DNA of 53,185 nt from Mycolicibacterium hodleri. GTDB lineage: Bacteria; Actinomycetota; Actinomycetes; Mycobacteriales; Mycobacteriaceae. Made by a program: the position numbers and the translations under genes. The notes beneath the pieces are model-generated. The model made no database searches, was not told where the DNA came from, and saw nothing but the letters and a program-made list of their open reading frames with translations. How positions within the stretch are numbered: the first letter of the stretch is position 1; every line of letters starts with the position of its first letter. Where the stretch lies: contig NZ_RCZG01000024.1 in the NCBI RefSeq assembly GCF_006439015.1, positions 1 through 53,185 of the forward strand, written 5' to 3'. Of the stretch, positions 1 through 9,743 are shown in pieces.

Positions 1-161
1 GCACTGCGCTCGCCGTATCCGGCGCCGCACAGAGCGTCGGCTTCGGCGCCCATCAGGGTGTGGATGAACGTGGCGAGCAGCTCGCGCAGCACGTCGGGGT
101 GGGTGGTGGTGAGTCGATCGGCCAACACGGCCGGCAAGTCGATATCGTGGGCAGCGGTCAT
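1..161 (-). CDS. IS256-family transposase, N-terminal fragment
   Basis: Partial DDE transposase that starts with ATG at 161 and runs off the left edge after 53 codons. It begins MTAAHDIDLPAV and contains the stretch GAEADALCGAGYGERS, which matches the N-terminal region of mycobacterial IS1081-type transposases. A purine-rich AAGAAGGA lies just upstream of the ATG as a ribosome binding site. The catalytic DDE core lies outside the window, so whether this copy is intact is unknown. It is identical to the right-end copy over the shared bases. Confidence 0.85.
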   Translation of the reverse strand, partial: MTAAHDIDLPAVLADRLTTTHPDVLRELLATFIHTLMGAEADALCGAGYGERS

Positions 162-298
162 CGCGTGTGTTCCTTCTTTGCTCGAGTGACTTTGGACGGT
201 CTCTCGAAGAATCACGCGATGACCTTCAATCATTCGGCAACGACACGCCGGTACCGCTGATCAGGTCCGACTCGTACACCACCTTGATGGACGCAACC
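1..298 (-). mobile_element. 5' end of an IS1081-like IS256-family insertion sequence (cut by window edge)
   Basis: Bases 4-298 are the exact reverse complement of 52891-53185, so the same element occurs at both ends of the window in opposite orientation. The stretch holds the element's terminal and promoter region and the start of its transposase. The inner boundary at 298 is where the two copies stop matching: the left copy continues into ctcgatc and the right copy into acggtca when read the same way. The family call rests on the transposase N-terminus, which resembles IS1081. Because the transposase reads outwards, off the window, the far end and any target duplication cannot be seen. Confidence 0.85.
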
Positions 299-305
299 CT
301 CGATC

Positions 306-1067
306 ATGGTCACGATCTCTGGTGTCAAGATCTGGAACGGGAAATCGACAACCAACAACGTCGACGTCGCGTGCCTGCAATTCTGTGGCGGACAGACGAT
401 CTCAAACGCGTCTCCTAATCCTCCGCTCCCGCCGAACAAGAACGTCGGATGCTCCGCAGACGGCAGTGACACGAAGTCGTCGGGTTGGGGCCCGGCGCGC
501 AATCTTCTGTCGCGCGACCAGCTGAGTGATTTCCCCTCGTTCAACCTTGACAATTTTCCGGAGGTCATTGGAGACGAGCGGCACCCGTACAGCGTGCGGG
601 AAGACACGCCGCCGCCGAATAACTGGAAGTTCAACGTTCAAGCCGAACGCGGCAAGACCTATGTCTTAAGGCTGTACATCCACAACAGTGCTGGCGACCA
701 CTCCCCAGACCTGGTGGCCCAGGGCACCCGAGTATCCGTGTCGCTGCCCGTGTGTACGGGACGTCGAATCGCTACCAACGGGTTCATCGACTCCACAAAC
801 GCCATACCCAGTCAGGTCTACGGCGGCGTGTCGTTCATTAGCAATCAACCGTTCAATCTGGCATACGTCAGGGGTTCGGCAATGATCTGCACAAACCACT
901 TCGTGTGCAACGCGGACGGCACCGGAGGCGCTCCGGTCTCGGAGGACTTCCTGACGAAGAAAGGTGCACTGGTCGGCTACGACGCGCTGGATGGCGAGGT
1001 CCGCGGCGGCTACCAGTATTCGGTCTATTTTATCTACAAGGTGAAAGCTCAGTTCGCTGGGGATTGA
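306..1067 (+). pseudogene. Secreted-type actinobacterial protein of unknown function, 5'-truncated by the IS
   Basis: The open frame continues upstream through the IS junction at 298/299 with no start codon or ribosome site of its own. The ATG at 306 is only the first methionine left, so the N-terminus, probably with a signal peptide, is missing. The remaining 253 residues include RGKTYVLRLYIHNSAG, NGFIDSTN, a YGGVSFISNQPFNLAYVRGSA segment and a final GALVGYDALDGEVRGGYQYS. I recall this pattern from extracytoplasmic hypothetical proteins of actinobacteria that look beta-rich, but no function is known to me. The remaining frame has no internal stop, which suggests recent disruption. Product confidence is low; truncation by the IS is well supported. 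Confidence 0.6.
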
Positions 1068-1296
1068 CGACGATATTTGACAGTCAGTTTGCTGTCTCAC
1101 CGTTAGATCGCATGGGCGCTGATGTCAACTCCGCCGCGATTCGTTTCCGTAAAGGCAAGCGCTAACGAGTAGTTTCTACGCATAAACCTAATCACTCCGG
1201 CCGGAATTCCGCACAGCGCCGACGGCTGATTCTTTCCTTTGTATCCGTACGGGTTCACCTAAAGTACCGCTCGAATTTAGCGTGCTCAGACCTCTG

Positions 1297-2028
1297 TCAC
1301 AGCTGGCGATCCCAAGTCTCATCACCGAGTGGCGCCCCATTCAACCTATCCCGACGGCTTTGCCAGTCGGACATCGCACCGTCCATCAGTTTAGCGAATC
1401 GGTCGCCATGGTTCCGCTCGAAATAGTGCATCATTTCGTGAACGACGATGTACTCCAGGCAGTCTGGGTGCTTTTTCGCAAGCTCCACATTGAACCAGAT
1501 GTGTCCGGTCTCCCGGTTGCATGAGCCCCATTTAGTTTTCATGCGTCGGATGCTCCAGCGGGGCACCGACACGTTGAGGATCGGCTCCCAGAGCGCGATC
1601 AGGTCCGGAATCGCGGCTCGGATCTGATGACGGTACCAACGATCGAGGAGTATGCGCCGCCGCTCAGCACTTGTCCCCGCTGGCGTATAGAGCAGAAGTC
1701 GCTCGCCATCGACCTCAAAATGCGCACGGCCGGGCCGTTCAATCACCCTGAGGCGGTGGCGGACTCCCCAGACATAGTGGGATTCACCGGTGACCATCTC
1801 GCGTTCTGACTGCCGTTCGACTTCCTGAAGTTGCTTACGCTGCTTCTTGATCCACGGCAGGCGCTGAATCACCGCCAAGCGCACACGGTCCTCGTCGAGA
1901 CGCTGGGGTGCCGCGACACGGACGCGTCCGTATGGCGGGTAGACACCGATGTGAAGGTTCTTGATGTCTTTGTAGACGACGTCGACGTCGATGCCGCTGA
2001 CGGTGAGGTAGGCACTACTGGTACTCAC
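1297..2028 (-). CDS. YgjP-type (DUF45) zinc metallopeptidase-like protein
   Basis: A 243-residue protein of the YgjP/DUF45 family, whose members have a gluzincin-type active site. The motif HEMMH at 197-201 followed by H207 (HEMMHYFERNH) supplies the zinc ligands and the general-base glutamate. Upstream, the KTKWGSCNRETGHIWFN segment is the family's second conserved block. It is the last gene of the hsd operon and its start overlaps the end of hsdR by 14 bases, so it is probably translationally coupled. Proteins of this family often sit beside type I restriction genes, but their role there is unproven. Processing or recycling of the restriction complex is one possibility and is inference only. 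Confidence 0.88.
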   Translation of the reverse strand: MSTSSAYLTVSGIDVDVVYKDIKNLHIGVYPPYGRVRVAAPQRLDEDRVRLAVIQRLPWIKKQRKQLQEVERQSEREMVTGESHYVWGVRHRLRVIERPGRAHFEVDGERLLLYTPAGTSAERRRILLDRWYRHQIRAAIPDLIALWEPILNVSVPRWSIRRMKTKWGSCNRETGHIWFNVELAKKHPDCLEYIVVHEMMHYFERNHGDRFAKLMDGAMSDWQSRRDRLNGAPLGDETWDRQL

Positions 2029-5000
2029 GCCGTGCCTTCAATAGTTCAAACAGTTCGTCGAGCCGGTCGAAGTCCGAGGGAAGGGTGCGGCGAATCGCGC
2101 GCTTGACGACCTTTTCCTTCAACGGGTTGCCGATCCAGTCGTGCGGCTTGCTCGTCAGGATCGCAGTGTCAATTTGGATCGCGAAAGACAGGTCAGGCCA
2201 GCCGAAGTCGATCAGCGCTCTGCGGGCGCCGTTGTCGGCCCAAGCGGGATAGACGGTGTCGGAGTCGCCCTTGCCGAGCTTGGCTGCTTGCTCAAGGAGC
2301 TTATGAAGGTAGCCCTTGTATTGGAGTGCACCCTTACGGCGCTCTTGGAGCAGGGCATCAAGCAGAGCCGACATCTTGTCGTAGTACTTCGGGTTAGTGG
2401 CGTGCTCGTCGATGATGAGCTTGCGCATATTGTTGGCGATCGTCTCCGCGACTGCCTCGGGGCTCTTCTTGATACCAGGCGGCAACTTGTCGATGGCCCC
2501 GGCGCCCGTTTGCACGATCAGCTGAATGAGGCCGGTGTTCTCGAAGTTGGAAACGGTCTCGGACGCGCTGGCCTGGATATAGGTATCGAGCAGGTGTCGC
2601 ATACCGGCTTCGTACTGCTTGAAGTCGACGTCTTCGCCAGCACCAAGTTTAACCTCGTCACGCACCGCGGCGTAGTGGGCGACGTCGGCCTTCATTGCTG
2701 CGGCTTCAGCGTCGCTGTACCCGGCGGCGTTCATCTCGTTGGCGAGGTTGGCGTAGGCGCGCGTCAGCGCGGCAGCGGACTTGTATAGCTCGACGCGCTT
2801 GGGTTCGTTTGCCTTCAACTGCTCGGCATCGCCCTGCTCGGCTGCGCAGAAGTACTGCTGGTACTGGAGCGTGTCCTTCGGGGGCGCGACCGGTTCACAT
2901 AGAGCGCGGATCCTCTCAAGGGCATCGTTGAGATCGTTGCAGGCACCCTCCAAGCGGTCGCTTAGCAGGCCATCGATATCTTGTTTCTCGTAGCCGTCTA
3001 ACGCGCCACTGGTGTAGTCAGTGATGGCTGACTCCAGGGAATTGAACAGGTCGCGGTAGTCGACAATGTAGCCGTAATCCTTGTCGTCACCGTCAAGGCG
3101 GTTGACACGGCAGATGGCCTGGAACAGCCCATGGTCCTGCATTTTCTTGTCGATATAGAGATAGGTGGCGCTCGGCGCATCGAAGCCGGTCAGGAGCTTG
3201 TCAACCACGATGAGCAATCGCATCTGGCCGGGGTCATTAATGAAGCGACGCTTGACGTCCGTCTCGAACTGCTCGACCCTGCCCATCGCTGCGTCTTCGG
3301 ACTCGCCGAAGTGATCGGCCAGCATCCTGCGGTAGATGTCGTACTGACGCAATTTCTCCGTTGCCCCAGCACCAGAGTCTTCCTCGGAAACATCGCCAAC
3401 CTGCGGTTCGTACGAGGTCACGATGGCGCACTTGCCTTTAAAGCCAGCTTGGCAGAAAAGGTCATAGAATTTGCAGGCCTGGTAGATACTTGCTCCAACC
3501 AACATCGCGTTGCCGCGACCGTCCATCAGGCGCGGCTTGGTGTCCATGTCGAGCAAGATGTCGTTAACAATCTGGCGTGAACGCGGCTCAGCGCTGACAA
3601 CTTTTTGCGTCGTGCCCCAGCGCTTCTTCAGCTCGGCCTTGGACAGATCGGTCATGCCCTTCGTCTTGGCTTCGAACCACTGATCGACCTTGTCAGGCGA
3701 GGTTAGGTCCTGATCGACGTTGCGCGCCTCGTAGCGCAAGTCGAGCACGACACCGTCACCGACCGCTTCGTCGAATTTGTACGTGTGGATGAAGCGGCCA
3801 AAAGTCTCAATGCTGGTGGCCTTGTCGGCCTTGAGGAGTGGCGTGCCAGTGAAGCCGATAAACATCGCACCTGGCAGCAATTGCTTCATCGCCTCATGCA
3901 TCTTGCCGGACTGAGTGCGGTGGGCTTCATCGATGAAAACGAAGATGTTGCCCTTAGCGGCAAAGCCTTTCGGAATTTTCGCTTTGAGTTCGGCGATCAG
4001 GTCGGCTTCGCCGTCGTCACGGTCCTCGACACCTTCAGAGGCACGGAATTTGTGAATCAGTGAGCAAAGCAGCCACGGGTCGCTCCGGTTAAGGGCGCCG
4101 AGCATGTCCGCGCCGGATGTGGTCCGGTAGATCGTCTCACTGACCCCACCGAAGACTCCCTCGATCTGATCATCCAACTCGGTCCGGTCGGTGATCAGCA
4201 GCACCCGGGCGTCATCCTGATGCTCGCGGATCCACTTGGCCAGCCACACCATCGTCAGCGACTTGCCTGATCCCTGTGTGTGCCAGATGATGCCGTCTTC
4301 ACGCTGTGCGATCCGCGCCTGCGCCGCCTTGACACCGAAATACTGGTTGTGGCGGCAGGTCTTCTTCACTCCCGCGTCAAACACCATGAAGTCGTGCACG
4401 ACTTCAAGGAATCGCGCTTTAGAGCACAGCTGCGTCAGCGCACGGTCGAGCGGCGCCTCGATATCGGAATCCTCACGCCAAGACAGCCAGTACTTCTCAG
4501 AAGTGTCGATCACGCTGTAGCGCAAGCCCTCAACGTCATTCCCCGCAATGACCAGCTGGACAGTGGTGAAGAACGGTCGGATGAATTCAGCCTTCTGGTT
4601 GCCGATGGTCTGTCGGATACCCTCGGCAACAACAACTTTCGATCGCTTCAGTTCGATGGTGGCGAGGGCGATCCCGTTGACATAGAGCACCATGTCGGGA
4701 CGCTTAGCGTGATTGCCAGCGATGGTGACTTCTTCAGCGACCGCGAAGTGGTTCGCCGCGGGAGTGGCCCAGTCGATCAGCCAGACGGTTACATAGTGTT
4801 CGCCAACGCCAGCCTTGACCTTGACCCCATAACGCAACAGGCCATAAACATCACGGTTTGCTTCGTAGAGGTTGCGGCCACCGCCCAGTGAGGCATCGCT
4901 CTTCAGCTTGCTGATCGCCTTGGTGATCAATGTGTCGTCGTAGCCTCGGGCTCGCAGATTTCGGGTCAGTAACTCGACCTCGACATTGGCGTTGCCGTCG

Positions 5001-5101
5001 CGGTGTTCCCAGTTGCCAAGGTGCTCGAAGTCCAGCAATTTACGGAATAACTCAGCGACGCGGTCCTGGGTCTTGCGCTCGATTTGGCCCACGTTGCTCA
5101 T
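2015..5101 (-). CDS. hsdR: Type I restriction enzyme, R (motor and nuclease) subunit
   Basis: A 1028-residue HsdR, normal length for the family. The N-terminal nuclease domain shows the PD-(D/E)xK pattern: RPD at 134-136 and E150-L-K152. The superfamily 2 translocase follows, with Walker A TQGSGKS ending near K280, the DEAH box at 391-394 (FIDEAHRTQ) and GFTGTPL further on. The C-terminal region should dock on the methylase core. It cuts unmethylated DNA after ATP-driven translocation and needs HsdM and HsdS, both encoded upstream. The start overlaps the GIY-YIG gene by four bases (ATGA). All key motifs are present, so it is probably active. Confidence 0.95.
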   Translation of the reverse strand: MSNVGQIERKTQDRVAELFRKLLDFEHLGNWEHRDGNANVEVELLTRNLRARGYDDTLITKAISKLKSDASLGGGRNLYEANRDVYGLLRYGVKVKAGVGEHYVTVWLIDWATPAANHFAVAEEVTIAGNHAKRPDMVLYVNGIALATIELKRSKVVVAEGIRQTIGNQKAEFIRPFFTTVQLVIAGNDVEGLRYSVIDTSEKYWLSWREDSDIEAPLDRALTQLCSKARFLEVVHDFMVFDAGVKKTCRHNQYFGVKAAQARIAQREDGIIWHTQGSGKSLTMVWLAKWIREHQDDARVLLITDRTELDDQIEGVFGGVSETIYRTTSGADMLGALNRSDPWLLCSLIHKFRASEGVEDRDDGEADLIAELKAKIPKGFAAKGNIFVFIDEAHRTQSGKMHEAMKQLLPGAMFIGFTGTPLLKADKATSIETFGRFIHTYKFDEAVGDGVVLDLRYEARNVDQDLTSPDKVDQWFEAKTKGMTDLSKAELKKRWGTTQKVVSAEPRSRQIVNDILLDMDTKPRLMDGRGNAMLVGASIYQACKFYDLFCQAGFKGKCAIVTSYEPQVGDVSEEDSGAGATEKLRQYDIYRRMLADHFGESEDAAMGRVEQFETDVKRRFINDPGQMRLLIVVDKLLTGFDAPSATYLYIDKKMQDHGLFQAICRVNRLDGDDKDYGYIVDYRDLFNSLESAITDYTSGALDGYEKQDIDGLLSDRLEGACNDLNDALERIRALCEPVAPPKDTLQYQQYFCAAEQGDAEQLKANEPKRVELYKSAAALTRAYANLANEMNAAGYSDAEAAAMKADVAHYAAVRDEVKLGAGEDVDFKQYEAGMRHLLDTYIQASASETVSNFENTGLIQLIVQTGAGAIDKLPPGIKKSPEAVAETIANNMRKLIIDEHATNPKYYDKMSALLDALLQERRKGALQYKGYLHKLLEQAAKLGKGDSDTVYPAWADNGARRALIDFGWPDLSFAIQIDTAILTSKPHDWIGNPLKEKVVKRAIRRTLPSDFDRLDELFELLKARREYQ

Positions 5102-6042
5102 GAACTAGCCTCCGTCAGCGCCTGATCGACGCCCTGGCTCTGCCATGAACCGAACGAAACGCCAGTCCCCTGGACCTTCCACTCATTGCGGCCGTTCGCA
5201 CTTCGCCCCGCTACAACTGCGGCCCCCGCAGACGGCGAGGCGAAGACGTGGTCCCGGGTGAACAACGCTGACGCACCGTCACCAGATAGGCCGAGAGTGC
5301 CGTCCTTCTCCAACTTCTCACGAAGTCGTTTGTAGCCATCATCGACGCCGGTCCACTCAGCACGGGCCTGTGACCCTTCGTGCACCGTGAACTCGCCGTC
5401 GATCTCTTGAGCAATTGCGGTGATCCCGGACTTCTTCAGCGTCATCTCGAAGAGAGGCGACACTTGTGTCCCAGACACCTCGGCGGACCCTACCGTCTGC
5501 CCAGCAGGCTGTGCGGCGGACACCGACCGCAGCATGTTCACACCCAGCACCGGTAGCACGATTTTCGCTTGAGCGATGAAGTACTCCATGTCTGAGATGT
5601 CAGCCTCGGGAAGTGGCAGGGGTGTCGGAGCGGTGCCGTTGACGAGCAGTGCGCGCTTCGCTTGTTGTGTCAGCGCGATTAGCCGCGACTCCAAATACCG
5701 GGCGTGGGCCTTCGTGAGATTCGAGTCCTTGCTCGTTAGAACGATCGCGCGCTCCCAGAAGTCTTTTCCACCTTGATCAGCCGGGCGCGCGTGCTCGTAG
5801 AGGCGCTTGCTCACATCATCGCCCTCGCCGATATAGGCAATTGTTCCGCCGAGGCTGTTTGGGTCATCGCCGAGCAAGATGTAGATACCGGTGCGACGAG
5901 CCTCCGGCCGTTTGACCAACGCACCCAAATCCGACCGCGGTGCCGCCACAACGTGGCCCGTCCAGTTCATGATCTCTGCGGTAAGAAGGCCTCCGGGAGT
6001 CCCGTCGGCGAGAAACAGACGAACGGACTTTCCGGCACTCAT
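5098..6042 (-). CDS. GIY-YIG nuclease-domain protein with C-terminal DUF4357
   Basis: A 314-residue protein. Residues about 50-130 form a GIY-YIG fold: TGIYILLGDD, then TIAYIGEGDDVSKRLYEH (the YIG strand and conserved Arg), then YLESRLIAL with the likely catalytic Glu. The C-terminal third (GAQARAEWTGVDDGYKRLREKL onwards, ending DHVFASPSAGAAVVAGRSANGRNEWK) matches the DUF4357 module that often follows this nuclease type. It lies between hsdS and hsdR with four-base overlaps on both sides, so it is made as part of the restriction operon. Whether it is an accessory nuclease or modulates the complex is unknown. Confidence 0.88.
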   Translation of the reverse strand: MSAGKSVRLFLADGTPGGLLTAEIMNWTGHVVAAPRSDLGALVKRPEARRTGIYILLGDDPNSLGGTIAYIGEGDDVSKRLYEHARPADQGGKDFWERAIVLTSKDSNLTKAHARYLESRLIALTQQAKRALLVNGTAPTPLPLPEADISDMEYFIAQAKIVLPVLGVNMLRSVSAAQPAGQTVGSAEVSGTQVSPLFEMTLKKSGITAIAQEIDGEFTVHEGSQARAEWTGVDDGYKRLREKLEKDGTLGLSGDGASALFTRDHVFASPSAGAAVVAGRSANGRNEWKVQGTGVSFGSWQSQGVDQALTEASS

Positions 6043-7283
6043 GACGCCACCTCCGCGACAGGAAGTCGGGTACGGCCGGTAAGCAGCTGCTGCATCATGC
6101 CGGCCTTAATGTCGCGGGCCTTGGTCAGGCGTGACCCCAGCGCGTCCAGCTCGTCGTCGGCATCAATCAAGATAGCCGCAATGCGTTCCTGCTCGTCACG
6201 GCCCGGCACCGGCACAGGGACCCTCAAAAGATTTTCTTTGGTGAGATGCGCCAGCGTCGCCTTCCCCACAACCGCGGATAGTTCTTGCGTTCGAGCCCAT
6301 CGTTCAAAAAACGCAACCAGGAGATACGGATTAAAGTCCCCTTTCGACCGCAGTCGGTGAAGTGTGTTCAGGAAGTACGCCTCTTGGAGCTCACCGCGCC
6401 ACACGGCAGAGCGGCCGACTTCACCGCCCTCGCACATGAGGACATCGCCCGATACCAACCTCAATACTGGGATGTCCGCGTCGGTGAGCGGCGCTTCGAC
6501 AGCTTCGTTCAGCAGTACCCGTCCCCAACGCACTGCCCGATTGTTGATGCATGTCTTGAGGACTCCGCGACTCACTGCAGCATCGAGACGCTTGCCAAGC
6601 TGGGCATCGAACTCTTCGCCGACGGTTGACTGCCGCCACTCGTCCGCGAACCCCGGCAACCGCTTTCGGCCTGTCAACAGCTGCTGCATCAGCCCTTGCT
6701 TGATCGCTTGCTTCTTGGCGATCAGCCGTTCCATTTGTGATATCAGCTCGGAGACATCATCGAGGGCGTTCGAGATAGCGCCTTGTTCGACGAGCAGTGG
6801 CAATGTGACGGTCACAGATTTCAGATCGCGCTGACCGATGTTTGCCCGGATTCCGCCTTGACCCCTAGCCATGATTTGGCTACGCACAGCGTGGCTTCGC
6901 AGTGCGTACTTGGCGTAGCTTGGGTCAAGCTCGTCGCTTAGCGGCTGGCCCCGAAAGACAAACCCACCGAACACAATCGGCTCGTTCCCTAAATAGACCG
7001 ATGCCAGTCCGACCTCGTCCTGTGTCTCCGACGTCCTATTGAACAGCATGTCGTTGCGCTGCACCTCATAGCGTGCCAACAGCTTCGGTGTCACGGTAAT
7101 TCGACCTGGAATATCGGCCGGGGTTAACGACTGGTGTGTGATGACCTCAAGAACATTAGCGAACGGAATGCCCGATCCATAGGCCGACTTGTCGGCATTG
7201 ATCCCATTACTGAACTTCAACAAATCGCCAAGCGCGAACACTTGCCAGTCCTCGGTGAACTCCAGCTTAGACGCCTTACTCAT
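6039..7283 (-). CDS. hsdS: Type I restriction-modification specificity subunit
   Basis: A 414-residue HsdS with the usual two target-recognition domains, each followed by a near-identical conserved segment: GLMQQLLTGRKRLPGF near 190-210 and GMMQQLLTGRTRLPVA at the C-terminus. Each recognition domain reads one half of a bipartite DNA target, and the helical conserved regions set the spacer length. The target sequence cannot be deduced here. It overlaps hsdM upstream and the GIY-YIG gene downstream by four bases each. N-terminal landmarks such as FALGDLLKFSNGINADKS are typical of the family. Confidence 0.94.
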   Translation of the reverse strand: MSKASKLEFTEDWQVFALGDLLKFSNGINADKSAYGSGIPFANVLEVITHQSLTPADIPGRITVTPKLLARYEVQRNDMLFNRTSETQDEVGLASVYLGNEPIVFGGFVFRGQPLSDELDPSYAKYALRSHAVRSQIMARGQGGIRANIGQRDLKSVTVTLPLLVEQGAISNALDDVSELISQMERLIAKKQAIKQGLMQQLLTGRKRLPGFADEWRQSTVGEEFDAQLGKRLDAAVSRGVLKTCINNRAVRWGRVLLNEAVEAPLTDADIPVLRLVSGDVLMCEGGEVGRSAVWRGELQEAYFLNTLHRLRSKGDFNPYLLVAFFERWARTQELSAVVGKATLAHLTKENLLRVPVPVPGRDEQERIAAILIDADDELDALGSRLTKARDIKAGMMQQLLTGRTRLPVAEVAS

Positions 7284-9715
7284 GCTATGAACCCCATGTC
7301 GGCAAGATGTGCCGCAACTTTGCCTGCGAGCTTCGCCATTTCGGTGTCGAGTTCGCCAACCGTTTCCGCGTAGCTCTCACCGAGGTCCTCGATCCGCGAG
7401 ACAAGTGCGAGCGTCAGCGAATCAACTTCGCCTTCAATTCGTTTGGCTACCGTATGGTGCCACTTGCCGTCGAGCACAAGCGATTGCACGTCGCCCTCGG
7501 TGAGGTTGTCGTATTCCTTGAGTACGGCGAGGTCAAGTTCCGCCTGTGCTTCCCTGACCGCTTTCTTTGTTGCCGCCTCGGCGTCATAGAGCTCGATCAG
7601 GTGCTGGAGGGCCCTAACCTCGTCGGGGTCAGAACCCTCTCTCTTGGCGTCCTTGAGCCGTGCCGTCGTCAGCGCCTTGCTGATCTTTTCGTCGTCCATC
7701 GCGTCGGAGAGGAGGCCATCCTCGACAGCGTGCTCCCCCGTGTACTCCTCGACCACTCGGACGGCTTCCTCTGCGGCCGTGCCGAGTTCGTCGATATAAG
7801 TCTGGTACTCGGCGAAGTAGGTCGCCACCATGAGCGACGGCGGTATCAGGTCCATTTTGTACTTACTGGCGCTGCGTCCTGACCCGACGACCAGGTCGGG
7901 TGCCTCAGAAAGCTTGCGGTCCTTGTCTTCGATTGTCTTTCGCGGTTTGGCGGCATCGAGCCAGCCCTGGTTCATGATGAGGAAGACGTCGTCGTGGATG
8001 ACGTTGTGCCAATAGCTCATCAGTTGCTCGTAAACGTCATACTCATCGAGCAGCGCGACTGGCTTAAAGCGGGCCAATAGGTCATCCCCGAGAGATCCGA
8101 TCAGGTCGGAAGGGGTTGTCTTCTTGTTGATTGCGGCGAGGTCGTCGCGGTGCGCTGCGAACCAGTGGCCGACCTTAGCGCCGACCTCGGCCGCGAACTT
8201 CTTGAACTCGGCTGAGTCCAGCACAGTCTGCTGGACGTCCGCGACGTCGATCGCGAGATCGCTGTAACCGGGCCGATTCTGGCTGAACAGCGTGGTGCGG
8301 AGGCTTGCGAACGCATCCCAGTAGCCGTTTAGGGCATCGAGGTCGCGCTCGGGAATGCCACCGTGCAGGTGAGCGTCGAGGTCCTGGATTTCCTCGGGCT
8401 CGGATGAATCTATGTAGCGCGGGATGTTGAGATTGCAGTCGTTCTTCGGGTCCGCGATCTCGGCGAGCGGCACCATCCGCGAGTAACGGTCAACCTCGGT
8501 CTGCTTATTAAAGACATCGACGATCTTTTGGAGGTCCTGGGAGCGCAGGCGGTTCTTGTTGCCGTCCTTGATGAAGCCCTTGGAGGCGTCGATCATGAAC
8601 ACGCCAGCGCGGGCCGCAGCTTGCTCCTTATCGACCACAACGATGCACGCCGGGATGCCGGTTCCGTAAAACAGGTTGGCCGGCAGGCCGATGATGCCTT
8701 TGATGTAGCCGCGCTTGAGCAGTTCCTTGCGAATGGTGCTCTCGGCATTGCCGCGGAACAGGACGCCGTGCGGCAGGATGACCGCTCCCTTGCCGGTGCT
8801 CTTCAGGGACTTGAGCACGTGCAGCAGGAATGCGTAATCGCCGTTCTTCTCGGGTGGCCGGCCGAACTCGAAGCGGCCGTAGTCCTTGTCGAGCCCGTTG
8901 CTCCAGGATTTGACCGAAAACGGTGGGTTGGACACTGCGAAGTCGAAGGACTGCAGTTGGTCGTTCTTGGTGAACTGAGGGCTGGTGATGGTGTCGCCCT
9001 TGCGGATGTCGGCCACTTCATTGGCGTGCAGGATCATGTTCATTCGTGACAGCGCCCAGGTGGCGTTGTCCTTCTCTTGGCCATAAATAGTGATGCCGCG
9101 TGGCGCTTCGGCAGCGACTTTCAGCAGCAGCGAGCCGGACCCGCAGGTTGGGTCGTACACGGTCTGGTCCTGATTGGTGGTGGTACTGATTCCGACCACT
9201 TTGGCGAGGATTCGCGAGACTTCAGCGGGCGTGTAGAACTGACCCTTTGACTTGCCAGATTCGGTGGCGAAGTGGCGCATCAGATACTCGTAGGCGTCGC
9301 CGAGAAGGTCGTCGCCCTCGGCGCGGGAGCCACGGAAGTCCAGGTCGTTGAAGATGGTGACTAGCGCGGACAGTCGGTCTTGCATCTCCTTGCCCTTGCC
9401 AAGCTTTTCTTCGTCGTTGAAGTCAGCTAGGTCGATGACCTTTTGCAGGCCGTTCGCTTCGGCCAGGGCAGCGATGATCTTGTTGATTCGGTCGCCGATT
9501 TCCTTGTCGCCCTTGGCGGCGAGCATGTCATCGAACGAACCGCCGGTGGGTACGTCGATCAGGCTATTCGGGTCGGCCTTGGCCTTGTCCGACACGTACT
9601 TCACGAACAACAGCGTCAGGATGTAGTCCTTGTATTGACTTGCATCCATGCCACCGCGGAGCTCGTCGCAGGACTTCCAGAGCGAGGTATACAAGTCGGA
9701 TTTCTTCAAGGCCAC
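7280..9715 (-). CDS. hsdM: Type I restriction-modification DNA methyltransferase subunit
   Basis: An 811-residue N6-adenine methyltransferase subunit. The helical N-terminal domain is followed by QFYTPAEV at 159-166, the S-adenosylmethionine-binding DPTCGSGSLLLK at 188-199 and the catalytic NPPF at 263-266. The protein is longer than many HsdM: after about residue 520 there is an extra, partly coiled-coil region up to 811 (LKDAKREGSDPDEVRALQHLIELYDAEAA and neighbours), seen in large actinobacterial HsdM. It is first in the operon; GTG start at 9715 with GGAGAA about ten bases upstream. It protects host DNA by methylation and forms the core complex with HsdS. Confidence 0.95.
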   Translation of the reverse strand: MALKKSDLYTSLWKSCDELRGGMDASQYKDYILTLLFVKYVSDKAKADPNSLIDVPTGGSFDDMLAAKGDKEIGDRINKIIAALAEANGLQKVIDLADFNDEEKLGKGKEMQDRLSALVTIFNDLDFRGSRAEGDDLLGDAYEYLMRHFATESGKSKGQFYTPAEVSRILAKVVGISTTTNQDQTVYDPTCGSGSLLLKVAAEAPRGITIYGQEKDNATWALSRMNMILHANEVADIRKGDTITSPQFTKNDQLQSFDFAVSNPPFSVKSWSNGLDKDYGRFEFGRPPEKNGDYAFLLHVLKSLKSTGKGAVILPHGVLFRGNAESTIRKELLKRGYIKGIIGLPANLFYGTGIPACIVVVDKEQAAARAGVFMIDASKGFIKDGNKNRLRSQDLQKIVDVFNKQTEVDRYSRMVPLAEIADPKNDCNLNIPRYIDSSEPEEIQDLDAHLHGGIPERDLDALNGYWDAFASLRTTLFSQNRPGYSDLAIDVADVQQTVLDSAEFKKFAAEVGAKVGHWFAAHRDDLAAINKKTTPSDLIGSLGDDLLARFKPVALLDEYDVYEQLMSYWHNVIHDDVFLIMNQGWLDAAKPRKTIEDKDRKLSEAPDLVVGSGRSASKYKMDLIPPSLMVATYFAEYQTYIDELGTAAEEAVRVVEEYTGEHAVEDGLLSDAMDDEKISKALTTARLKDAKREGSDPDEVRALQHLIELYDAEAATKKAVREAQAELDLAVLKEYDNLTEGDVQSLVLDGKWHHTVAKRIEGEVDSLTLALVSRIEDLGESYAETVGELDTEMAKLAGKVAAHLADMGFIA

Positions 9716-9743
9716 AGGCGGTTCTCCATCGGTCTTCTACAAT

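Noticed and set aside
2141..2788. A plus-strand open frame opposite hsdR
   Set aside because: It reads like a reverse-complement shadow (valine- and leucine-rich) with no ribosome site; hsdR on the other strand has all expected motifs.
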